DNA from: Lichenicola sp964236105
GTDB lineage: Bacteria > Pseudomonadota > Alphaproteobacteria > Acetobacterales > Acetobacteraceae
Length of the DNA stretch: 64,000 bases
NCBI GenBank assembly: GCA_964236105.1
Contig: CAXSBC010000005.1
Coordinates: 247,015-311,014 of the forward strand
Direction of reading: 5' to 3'
This document shows, one piece after another, positions 6,666-15,105 of the stretch (positions within the stretch are counted from its first letter, which is position 1; every line of letters begins with the position of its first letter). The notes below the pieces were generated by a model that was not told the origin of the DNA, searched no databases, and worked only from the letters and a program-made list of their open reading frames with translations. Position numbers and translations under genes: made by a program.

Positions 6666-9299
6666 TCAGGACCGCGTCCGCGCCGCCGTCGCCACCGCGG
6701 CCAGCAGGGCGGCCTCGTCATAGGGCTTGGGCAGCAGCACCGCATGCTCGAGCGCCCCGGTCGCTGCGCCATCGGTGTCGGCGCCGGTGGCGAAGACCAC
6801 GCCCAGACCCGGATGGCGATGCAGCGCCCGCCGGGCCAGGTCGATCCCGCTCATCCCCGGCAGACCGACATCGGTGATCAGCACGTCGAAATCCTGCAGC
6901 GCCAGCGCGCCGAGCGCCGTTGGCGCATCGCCCGGCCGGACCACGGCATGGCCGTGCATGGTCAGCAGCTCGGCGCTGCGGTCGCGGATCATCGCGTCGT
7001 CCTCGACCAGAAGCAGCCGCAACGGGCGGGGCGGGCTGGCGCCGAGGCCGGTGGAGGTGGCGTTGCTGCCGGCGCGCGGGCGGGTCCTGGCGCTGCGCAT
7101 GGACAGCACCTGACGCAGCTTGCGGGCCAGCGCGTCGCTGGTATAGGGCTTGGCCAGCAGTCCTGCCCCCACGTCGAGCTTGCCTCCCTGCGCCAGGCTC
7201 TCGTCGGTGTAGCCCGAGGTGAACAGCACCGCGATGTCGGGGATGCGCTTGCGCACGGCACGCGCCAGTTCCGGGCCCCGCATCGGGCCCGGCATCACCA
7301 CGTCGGTGAACAGCAGATCGACCCGTGCGCCGCTCTCGATCACCGTCAGCGCGCTGGCGGCGTCCCGGGCCTTGAGCACGTGGTAGCCCAGGTCGGCCAG
7401 CATCGAGACCACCGTGTCGCGCACGCCGTCATTGTCCTCGGCGACCAGGATGGTCTCGCTGCCGCCCTGCGCGGACCCGATGTCGATCTGGTCCACCAGC
7501 TCCTCGGCCTGCAGCGTGCGCGGCAGGTACAGGTGCACGGTGGTGCCGCGTCCCGGCTCGCTGTCGATCCTGACGTGGCCGCCGGACTGCCTGACGAAGC
7601 CGTACACCATCGACAGGCCGAGCCCGGTGCCCTTGCCTTCCGGCTTGGTCGAGAAGAACGGCTCGAACACCTGCTCCATGATCTCGGGCGTCATGCCGGT
7701 GCCGGTGTCGGTGACCGCCACCACGACATACGGGCCCGGCACCGCCTCGCGGTGCGCGCGCGCATAGGCCTCGTCGAGCACCGCGTTGCCGGCCTCGATC
7801 GTCAGCAGGCCCTGGCCACCCATGGCGTCGCGCGCGTTGATGGCGAGGTTGAGCAGCGCGTTCTCCATCTGCGCCGGGTCGATCAGCGCGTTCCACAGAC
7901 CGGCGCCGGCCGTGACCTCGATGTCGATGCCTTCGCCGAGCGAGCGGCGCAGCATGTCCTCGAGATCGGCGATCAGCCCGCCGATCCGCACCACCTTCGG
8001 CTCCAGCGGCTGGCGCCGGCTGAAGGCCAGCAGGTGCGCCGAGAGCTTGGCGCCGCGTTCGACGCCGGCGAGCGCGTTGGCGACCCGCCGCTCGGCGCGC
8101 GGGTTGCCGGCCACGTCCCGGCTCAGCAGGTGCAGGTTGCCGCCGACCACCTGCAGCAGGTTGTTGAAGTCGTGCGCGACGCCGCCGGTGAGCTTGCCGA
8201 TGGCCTCCATCTTCTGCGACTGCCGCAGCCGCGCTTCGGCGATCTCCCGTTCGGCCAGCGCCGCCGCCACCTGCTGTTCCAGCGCGCGTGCCCGATGGCG
8301 CACGTCGGCCACCACGTGCGCGGTCGACAGCGAGGCCGACAGCTGGGCGGCCAGCAGCGCGCAGAAGCTCCGGTAGTCCGTCGCCGGCTGCAGATGCCGG
8401 CTCCTGGCGATCACCAGCACGCCGGCCACGTCGCTGCCGGCATGCAGCGGCAGCAGCACCTGGCGGTCATCCACCTCCGGCGGCGGGTCGACGACGAAGG
8501 GGTGGCCGGAGATGCACTCGATGACGCCGAACTGCATCACCCGGGCCAGGGCCGCGAGCCTCGGATCCCCGTGGGCCTCCACGTCGGACGGCAGCCGCAG
8601 CAGTGCCGGCTCCGGGACGCCGCCATGCGACGCGGCTACCGCCAGGATGTTGTCGGGCCCGCGCAGATAGACCACCGCATACGGCGCGTCGGCCGGGTTC
8701 TGTTCGGCGATCCCGGCCGTGAAGCTGCGCGCCGCCTGATCGGCGCTCTCGATCCGCGGCCGCAGGGCCAGCATGCGCAGCGTGTTCAGCCGCCGCTTGT
8801 CGATGATGCGCCGCGTCTGGTCCGCAACGATGCAGAATACGCCCTCGATGGTGCCGCCCGAGCTGCGGACCGGGCTGTAGGACACGTCGAAATACGTGTC
8901 CTCGTCGACGCCGTGACGGTTCTGCCGGAACAGCATGGCCTGGCTGTCGAACGGCAGCCCGGTCCGCTGCACGCCGCGCAGCAGCGGCTCGAGCGACGAC
9001 CAGACCGACGCCCAGCCGATCCGGGCCGGCTGCCCGAGCGCAGCCGGATGGTTGCCGCCGATCACCCGGCTGTAGGCGTCGTTGTAGAGCGCGACCAGAT
9101 CCGGCCCCCAGAACAGGACGATCTGCGTGCTGGACGGCAGCAGCAGCCCGACCGCCGTCTTCAGGCTCGGGCACCAGTGCTCGGGCAGCCCGAGCGGCGA
9201 CCGCGACCAGTCCATGGCCTGCAGCCGGCCGCCGCATTCTCCGTCCTGCAGGAAAGGGTGGTCAAACGGCGGATGGAGGCTGTCGAGAGGAGCTTGCAC
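6666..9299 (-). CDS. Hybrid sensor histidine kinase (PAS-GAF-HisKA-HATPase-REC-REC)
   Basis: 877 residues, no transmembrane segment, so a cytoplasmic sensor. Order of domains: PAS-like region (about 30-165, with WFGPDLVALYNDAY-like segment FWGPDLVALYNDAY), GAF-like region (about 180-340), coiled linker, HisKA with phospho-acceptor His376 in GGVAHDFNNLL, HATPase with N-box NLAINARDAM, DTGTGM and GLGLSM, then two receivers with phospho-Asp666 (FTDVVMPG) and Asp810 (ITDVGLPG). It therefore encodes a phosphorelay but no output domain. It is divergent from the dehydrogenase gene at 9528 with 228 bases between them. The stimulus is unknown; alphaproteobacterial kinases with this H-box can feed the general stress response. 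Confidence 0.92.
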   Translation of the reverse strand: MQAPLDSLHPPFDHPFLQDGECGGRLQAMDWSRSPLGLPEHWCPSLKTAVGLLLPSSTQIVLFWGPDLVALYNDAYSRVIGGNHPAALGQPARIGWASVWSSLEPLLRGVQRTGLPFDSQAMLFRQNRHGVDEDTYFDVSYSPVRSSGGTIEGVFCIVADQTRRIIDKRRLNTLRMLALRPRIESADQAARSFTAGIAEQNPADAPYAVVYLRGPDNILAVAASHGGVPEPALLRLPSDVEAHGDPRLAALARVMQFGVIECISGHPFVVDPPPEVDDRQVLLPLHAGSDVAGVLVIARSRHLQPATDYRSFCALLAAQLSASLSTAHVVADVRHRARALEQQVAAALAEREIAEARLRQSQKMEAIGKLTGGVAHDFNNLLQVVGGNLHLLSRDVAGNPRAERRVANALAGVERGAKLSAHLLAFSRRQPLEPKVVRIGGLIADLEDMLRRSLGEGIDIEVTAGAGLWNALIDPAQMENALLNLAINARDAMGGQGLLTIEAGNAVLDEAYARAHREAVPGPYVVVAVTDTGTGMTPEIMEQVFEPFFSTKPEGKGTGLGLSMVYGFVRQSGGHVRIDSEPGRGTTVHLYLPRTLQAEELVDQIDIGSAQGGSETILVAEDNDGVRDTVVSMLADLGYHVLKARDAASALTVIESGARVDLLFTDVVMPGPMRGPELARAVRKRIPDIAVLFTSGYTDESLAQGGKLDVGAGLLAKPYTSDALARKLRQVLSMRSARTRPRAGSNATSTGLGASPPRPLRLLLVEDDAMIRDRSAELLTMHGHAVVRPGDAPTALGALALQDFDVLITDVGLPGMSGIDLARRALHRHPGLGVVFATGADTDGAATGALEHAVLLPKPYDEAALLAAVATAARTRS

Positions 9300-9527
9300 G
9301 GTGATCCCGGTGAGGCGGCGTTGCAGGATGGGCGGGAACGCAACGTAAGGCGAGTTTTTTGCGTCAGGAAACCGTCAAATATAGGCCGGCGCCTGACGCA
9401 GGGTCGGCGATTCGTCGTCGTTTTCGGCGTTCTGACGGACGCCTGCGCACGCCGCCGCCGATCGGCGGCTGGCGCCCGAACGGTGCAGCGGCAGACTGAG
9501 GCGGCATCGCGGACAGGGGTCGGGTTC

Positions 9528-10637
9528 ATGCAGAAGGTGGCCATCATCGGCGCGGGCAAGATCGGCACGATGATCGCCGAGCTGCTCGCCGCCTGCGGCA
9601 GCTACGCGGTGAGCGTGCTGGATCACGACGAGGCGCAGCTGGCGCGGCTGCAGACCAGCCGGCCGGTGGAGCGCCGGCGGGTCGACATCGCCGATGCCGG
9701 CGCGGTGACGGCGGCCCTCGACGGCATGTTCGCCGTGCTCAATGCCAGCCCGTTCCAGCTGGTCGCCCGGATCGCCACCGCGGCGAAGCGGGCGGGCGCG
9801 CATTATCTCGACCTGACCGAGGACGTGGCCGGCACGCGGGCGGTGCGCGCCCTGGCGGACGGGTCGCCCACCGCCTTCATCCCGCAATGCGGCCTGGCGC
9901 CGGGCTTCATCACCATCGTGGCGCACGACCTGGCCGCCCGCTTCGACAGCCTGGGCGACGTGCGCATGCGGGTGGGCGCGCTGCCGCAGTTCCCGTCCAA
10001 CGCGCTCGGCTACAACCTGACCTGGAGCACCGAGGGCGTCATCAACGAGTATTGCGAGCCGTGCGAGGCCATCGTCGACGGCCGGCTGCAGCAGACCATG
10101 CCGCTGGAGGAGCTCGAGAGCTTTGCGCTCGACGGCATCGCCTACGAGGCGTTCAACACCTCGGGCGGCCTCGGCTCGCTGTGCGAGACGCTGGCCGGCC
10201 GGGTGCGCAACCTGAACTACCGCACCATCCGCTATCCGGGCCACGCGGCGATCATGCGCACGCTGCTGCACGATCTGGGCCTGCGCGACCGCCGCCCGCT
10301 GCTCAGGGACATCCTGGAGAGCGCGATCCCGATGACCCTGCAGGACGTGGTGATCGTGTTCGTCACCGTCACCGGGCAGCAGGGCGGCCGGCTGATGCAG
10401 GAAAGCTACGCCAACCACATACGCGGCGCGCGGATCGGCGGGGTGGACCGGAGCGCCATCCAGATCACCACCGCCTCCGGCATCTGCGCCGTGCTCGACA
10501 TGCTGGCCGAAGGCCGGCTGCCGGGTGCCGGCTTCATCCGCCAGGAGCAGATCGCGCTGCCGGCGTTCCTGGCGAACCGGTTCGGCCGGAACTATGACGG
10601 CCCGGTCGCGGACGCGCCGGCCGCGCGCGCCGCCTGA
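9528..10637 (+). CDS. Saccharopine dehydrogenase-like NAD(P)-binding protein
   Basis: 369 residues. The Rossmann nucleotide motif is VAIIGAGKIGTMIAELL at the N-terminus, followed by the family pattern AVLNASPFQLV and HYLDLTED, then the C-terminal alpha/beta domain. Family members interconvert saccharopine, lysine and aminoadipate semialdehyde. The next gene encodes an ALDH7-type dehydrogenase, which supports a lysine or aminoadipate catabolic pair. The ATG at 9528 was chosen because the Rossmann motif starts four residues later; open frame upstream of it is antisense to the kinase gene. Exact substrate not proven. Confidence 0.88.
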   Translation: MQKVAIIGAGKIGTMIAELLAACGSYAVSVLDHDEAQLARLQTSRPVERRRVDIADAGAVTAALDGMFAVLNASPFQLVARIATAAKRAGAHYLDLTEDVAGTRAVRALADGSPTAFIPQCGLAPGFITIVAHDLAARFDSLGDVRMRVGALPQFPSNALGYNLTWSTEGVINEYCEPCEAIVDGRLQQTMPLEELESFALDGIAYEAFNTSGGLGSLCETLAGRVRNLNYRTIRYPGHAAIMRTLLHDLGLRDRRPLLRDILESAIPMTLQDVVIVFVTVTGQQGGRLMQESYANHIRGARIGGVDRSAIQITTASGICAVLDMLAEGRLPGAGFIRQEQIALPAFLANRFGRNYDGPVADAPAARAA

Positions 10638-10668
10638 TCCGCCCCGTCACAGCACAAGGCCGAACCGC

Positions 10669-12213
10669 ATGACGCCGCACGACCAGTCCGCCGCCGCCGC
10701 CGGTTCCGTGGCCCTCGAGGCCGCCGGCATCCTGGAGCGCCTCGGCATCGACCGCGCCGCGCTCTCGGGCGGCGGCCTGGTCGCCCGCTCGCCGCTCACC
10801 GGGGAGCAGACCGCCTGCCTGCAGCAGACCGACCCCGCCGCCGCGGACCGCGCGATCGAGGGCGCGCACGCGGCCTTCCTGGCCTGGCGCCTGGTGCCGG
10901 CGCCGCGCCGCGGCGAGCTGGTGCGGCTGCTGGGCGAGGAGCTGCGGGCGGCCCGCGACGAGCTCGGCCGTCTGGTGACGCTGGAGGCCGGCAAGATCGC
11001 CTCCGAGGGCCTGGGCGAGGTGCAGGAGATGATCGACATCTGCGACTTCGCGGTCGGGCTGTCGCGCCAGCTCTACGGGCTGACCATCGCCACCGAGCGC
11101 CCGGCGCACCGCATGATGGAGACGTGGCACCCGCTCGGCGTCGTCGGCATCATCTCCGCCTTCAACTTCCCCGTGGCGGTCTGGGCCTGGAACGCGGCCC
11201 TGGCGCTGGTGTGCGGCAACAGCGTGGTGTGGAAGCCGTCGGAAAAGACGCCGCTGACGGCGCTTGCCGTGCAGGCGCTGATGCGCCGCGCGATGGTTCG
11301 GTTCGGCACGCAGGCGCCCGCGGAGCTGGCGACGCTGCTGATCGGCGGACGCGATGTCGGCGAAGCGCTGGTCGAGCATCCGAGGGTGGCGCTGGTGTCG
11401 GCTACCGGCTCGACGGCGATGGGACGCGCAGTGGCGCCGCGGCTCGCGGTCAGGTTCGCGCGCCAGATCCTGGAGCTCGGCGGCAACAACGCGGCGATCG
11501 TCTCGGCCGCCGCCGACCTCGACCTGGCGCTGCGCGGCGTCGCGTTTGCCGCCATGGGCACCGCCGGGCAGCGCTGCACCACGCTGCGCCGCCTGTTCGT
11601 GCAGGAGGGCGTCTACGCGGCGTTCGTCGGCCGGCTGAAGTCCGCCTACGGCTCGGTGCGGGTCGGCGATCCGCGCGAGCCCGGCGTGCTGGTCGGGCCG
11701 CTGATCGACCGGGCCGCGTTCGAGGCGATGCAGGCAGCCCTCGACGAGGCGCTGGCCGCCGGCGGCGTGGTGACCGGCGGCGAGCGCGTCGCCGTCGGCG
11801 GCGACGGCGCGTTCTACGTGCGCCCGGCCCTGGTCGAGCTCGCGACGCAGATCGACATCGTGCGGCGCGAGACCTTCGCACCGATCCTCTACGTGATCCG
11901 CTATGCGCGGCTGGAGGAGGCGATCGCGGCGCAGAACGACGTCGCGGCCGGGCTGTCCTCCTCGATCTTCACGCTCGACCTGCGCGAGGCCGAGCGCTTC
12001 GTCTCGGTCGAGGGCTCCGACTGCGGCATCGCCAACGTCAATATCGGGCCGTCCGGCGCCGAGATCGGCGGCGCGTTCGGCGGCGAGAAGGAGACCGGCG
12101 GCGGCCGCGAATCCGGCTCCGACAGCTGGCGCGCCTACATGCGCCGCGCCACCAACACGGTGAACTACGGCACTTCGCTGCCGCTGGCGCAGGGCGTCGT
12201 GTTCGAGGTCTAG
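10669..12213 (+). CDS. Aldehyde dehydrogenase, ALDH7/antiquitin type (probable alpha-aminoadipate semialdehyde dehydrogenase)
   Basis: 514 residues. Catalytic Cys303 lies in GQRCTTLRR and general-base Glu269 in ELGGNNA; the N in GGNNAAIV and the QRCTTLRR string are typical of ALDH7A. The NAD site includes SATGSTAMGR. The expected reaction is oxidation of aminoadipate semialdehyde to aminoadipate with NAD. It lies 31 bases after the saccharopine-dehydrogenase-like gene, so an operon is likely. Other ALDH substrates are possible. Confidence 0.88.
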   Translation: MTPHDQSAAAAGSVALEAAGILERLGIDRAALSGGGLVARSPLTGEQTACLQQTDPAAADRAIEGAHAAFLAWRLVPAPRRGELVRLLGEELRAARDELGRLVTLEAGKIASEGLGEVQEMIDICDFAVGLSRQLYGLTIATERPAHRMMETWHPLGVVGIISAFNFPVAVWAWNAALALVCGNSVVWKPSEKTPLTALAVQALMRRAMVRFGTQAPAELATLLIGGRDVGEALVEHPRVALVSATGSTAMGRAVAPRLAVRFARQILELGGNNAAIVSAAADLDLALRGVAFAAMGTAGQRCTTLRRLFVQEGVYAAFVGRLKSAYGSVRVGDPREPGVLVGPLIDRAAFEAMQAALDEALAAGGVVTGGERVAVGGDGAFYVRPALVELATQIDIVRRETFAPILYVIRYARLEEAIAAQNDVAAGLSSSIFTLDLREAERFVSVEGSDCGIANVNIGPSGAEIGGAFGGEKETGGGRESGSDSWRAYMRRATNTVNYGTSLPLAQGVVFEV

Positions 12214-12232
12214 CCGGGCGTCCCGGAGCGGG

Positions 12233-12778
12233 TCAGGGAAGCGCCAGCCGGCGGATATAGCCTTCGGCCGGCAGGTGCACCCCGAGCGTGGCATAGCCGG
12301 CCACGGCGACCAGCAGCAGCAGCAGGCGCGGGGTGCTGCGTGCGGATGGCGGGCAGGCGCCGGCCAGTCTGGTCAGCACGCGAAGCCCGCACAGGCCGAC
12401 GACCGCGCCGACCACGATGTCCGTGACCGTATGGAATCCCAGCGCGACCCGCGTCGTGCCGATCACCGCGCCGACGAGGATGCCGATCAGGAACACGGCT
12501 CTCGGTCGCAGGCCCGTCGACAGGGCGAACAGACCGCCATAGGCCAGGATCGCGACCGCGGTGTGACCGCTCGGGCTGTGCAGCCCGATCCGCCCCAGGA
12601 GGTGACCGTGGGAGAAGGTCAGGATCTTCAGCACCAGCATGCCCAGGCACAGGCCCGGAAAGACGATGCACCAGGCCGACGCGCCGCGTCGCCACCCGGC
12701 GGCAAGGCACGTCGCGGCGATCAGCATCGCCAGCGGCAGGACGACGGCGAGGTCGGCGAGATCGGTGACGAAGTTCAT
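12233..12778 (-). CDS. PAP2-superfamily membrane phosphatase
   Basis: About 181 residues from the ATG at 12778, which immediately precedes the first hydrophobic segment. Five to six membrane segments are visible. PAP2 motifs 2 and 3 are present as HSPSGHTAV and RVALGFHTVTD; motif 1 is weak. Such enzymes dephosphorylate lipid phosphates or undecaprenyl pyrophosphate at the membrane. The gene converges with the ALDH gene (20 bases between stops). Confidence 0.82.
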   Translation of the reverse strand: MNFVTDLADLAVVLPLAMLIAATCLAAGWRRGASAWCIVFPGLCLGMLVLKILTFSHGHLLGRIGLHSPSGHTAVAILAYGGLFALSTGLRPRAVFLIGILVGAVIGTTRVALGFHTVTDIVVGAVVGLCGLRVLTRLAGACPPSARSTPRLLLLLVAVAGYATLGVHLPAEGYIRRLALP

Positions 12779-12913
12779 CGAGACTTTCGGGGTTCGCTGA
12801 ATCGGGCCGAGCCACCCGGCTGCCGGTTCCGATGGCCGCTTCGCGAGCATCCTCGCACGGAACGCGGCTCGCGCAGCAGGCATGGCGTCCGGCATGGGGC
12901 CGACGACGAGCGG

Positions 12914-14332
12914 TCAGTTGCCGGTCGGTCTGCCGCCGCCGCCGGTATAGGCGATCCGCCACAGGGTGCCGTTGCCGTCCTCGGTGACCAGCAGCGCCCC
13001 GTCATGCGCGACCGCGACGCCCACCGGCCGGCCCCAGACGCTGTCCTGGTCGATCACGAAGCCGGTCATAAAGTCCTGGTAGATGCCGGTCGGGACACCG
13101 TCATGGAGCTGCAGCCGCACGACCTTGTAGCCGGTGCGCGCAGCACGGTTCCACGAGCCGTGCAGGGCCGCGAAGGCATCGCCCCTGACGTCGGCGGGGA
13201 ATGCGGCGGCACCTCCGGCGGGCGGGTCGTAGAACGTCATCTGCAGCGGGGCGGAATGCGGCTGCAGCAGCACGTCCGGAACCGTCACCTGCGTGGCGAG
13301 GTCGGGCCGCTCGCCCTTGTGCCTCGGATCCTCGTTGGCGCCGATATAGTACCACGGCCAGCCATAGAAGGCGCCTTCGCGAACCCGGGTCACGTAGTCC
13401 GGGACCAGGTTGTCGCCGAGCCCGTCGCGCTCGTTGGTCGAGCACCAGAGATCGCCGGTCCTTGGATGCACCGCCAGGCCGACGCAGTTGCGGATGCCGT
13501 CGGCGAAGACGTGCCGGTTGCCCCCGTCCGGGTCGAACACCAGGACGTTCGCGCGGTCCGCCTCCCCGTCCCAGGCGGCACCGCGGAGCGTGTGCGCCTC
13601 CCACTGGCGGATCTGGTCGGGATCGCGTCGTGCCAGGGACTGCGCCGCGTTGGATCCCGATCCCACCGACACGAACATCCGCCTGCCGTCCCGGCTGAAC
13701 TGGACGTCGCGGGTCGTGTGGTCGCTGGTGGTCGCGGCGAGCCGTCCGACGACGGTCTGCGGCCGGCCTGACGCCTTGAGGTCGCCCGGACGATAGGCGA
13801 AGCGGACCACCGAGTTGATGGTCGCCACATAGACCCATTGCGGGCTCGGGCCCGCGGGATAGAAGGCGATGCCGAAGGGCGCGTCGAGGCCGTCTGCGAA
13901 GACCTGCTCCTGATCGGGATGCCAGGCGCCGTCGGCCGCGCGCAGCACGCGGATGCGGCCGGCGGCGGTTTCGGCAACGAAGATGTCGCCGTTCGGGGCG
14001 ACCCGCACCAGGCGCGGACCCTCCAGCCCGGCCGCAAAGCGCTGCACCACGTAGCCCGGCGGCACCTTGGGCAGGGCGCCGGCCGGGGGATCGGCCAGCG
14101 AGGGCGTGTTGCTGGCAGACCGGCTCGCGAACGGGGCCGGCATGTCGGCCGGGCCGAGGCGGCGGCGTTGGCCCGGGCTGTCCTGCCGCCAGTCTCCATA
14201 GGCCGCCTGCCCGGTCAGGATGCCGCGGCCGGCGTCGGCGGAGGGCTGGCCTTGCGACGGATGCGGGCTCGTGACGGCCAGCGCCGCCGTGACGGTGACG
14301 GCAAGGCCGCGGGCTGACACGCGTGCTGTCAT
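12914..14332 (-). CDS. Exported PQQ-dependent sugar dehydrogenase of the L-sorbosone dehydrogenase type
   Basis: 472 residues with a signal peptide (first about 29 residues, Ala/Val core, cut near SQGQP). A six-bladed beta-propeller follows: PRLVRVAPNGDIFVAETAAG, APFGIAFYP, DGIRNCVGLAVHP, YGWPWYYIGANEDPRH, and FAALHGSWNR. These are the signature segments of the sorbosone dehydrogenase/PQQ soluble sugar dehydrogenase family. Periplasmic oxidation of a sugar or aldose with electrons passed to the respiratory chain is expected, as in acetic acid bacteria. The true substrate cannot be read from sequence. Confidence 0.85.
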   Translation of the reverse strand: MTARVSARGLAVTVTAALAVTSPHPSQGQPSADAGRGILTGQAAYGDWRQDSPGQRRRLGPADMPAPFASRSASNTPSLADPPAGALPKVPPGYVVQRFAAGLEGPRLVRVAPNGDIFVAETAAGRIRVLRAADGAWHPDQEQVFADGLDAPFGIAFYPAGPSPQWVYVATINSVVRFAYRPGDLKASGRPQTVVGRLAATTSDHTTRDVQFSRDGRRMFVSVGSGSNAAQSLARRDPDQIRQWEAHTLRGAAWDGEADRANVLVFDPDGGNRHVFADGIRNCVGLAVHPRTGDLWCSTNERDGLGDNLVPDYVTRVREGAFYGWPWYYIGANEDPRHKGERPDLATQVTVPDVLLQPHSAPLQMTFYDPPAGGAAAFPADVRGDAFAALHGSWNRAARTGYKVVRLQLHDGVPTGIYQDFMTGFVIDQDSVWGRPVGVAVAHDGALLVTEDGNGTLWRIAYTGGGGRPTGN

Positions 14333-15105
14333 CGTTCTGATCTCCGTTGCGGACAGGCTCGCACGAGGCGGGCCGGTCGTTGAGGGCGCAGCGACGCATC
14401 CTGCGCCGAATGGTCGTCATTTTGAGACACGGCGCGGCAGACATTTCGGCTTCTGCATTGCAGGCATGTTGCAGATGCAAACGATGGAGATCAAGTCCGG
14501 CATCTTGCGTGCGGCAGCAGCGGCGCGCTCGGCGGCGGGATGCTGCGCGTCGCCGCCAGTTTGTCCATGACGGGCGCGGGGACGGGACGTTTACTCGGTG
14601 CGACAATGAGCGATCGCAGCGAATTCACATTGCTTTGATAGAGATTGCATTTGTCAGACATAAGGAGTTTCCTGTCGCTGCGCGCACAGACGCGCCGGAT
14701 CAGCGGCCTTCGCGCCCTGACCAGCATCGTGTGGAGGAAACATGCTGACGATTGCTGCAAGATCGGCGACGACCGAAATCTGTACGGTGTCGGCGCGCTG
14801 TAGGATCATAGCCGGTATCGTGACCGGAGGATGCACCGCTCGGGCCGTGCAGACTCCACCGGTCCACGGCTCGGCATAACGCCAGCCAGCCGACGCGTCG
14901 ACCCCGCTCATCGATGCCGGCAGGTCGCGATGCAGTCGAACAGCGTCACGTCAGCCTGATCCTTAACGAAGCCGGTGCAGTCGCTGGCCGCCCGAAATGC
15001 GGCCGGCACGCCTGCATCTGTCGCGCGGATCAGGCTGCCGATACGACACCCGACGCTCGGGATGCATCACGGCTGACGCCGACTGCAAACTCCTGGAGAC
15101 AAGCC
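14333..15105. other. Long intergenic region between divergent exported enzymes
   Basis: 773 bases between the divergent sorbosone-dehydrogenase-like and glutaminase-like genes. It is richer in A/T than its surroundings around 14570-14670. Short open frames on both strands have no signal peptide, ribosome site or familiar content. I see no RNA gene or repeat; it presumably holds two promoters and perhaps a regulator site. Confidence 0.5.

Noticed and set aside
6567..9527. Upstream extension of the saccharopine-dehydrogenase-like gene
   Set aside because: The extension is antisense to the histidine kinase and has no homologous content; the Rossmann motif sets the start at 9528.
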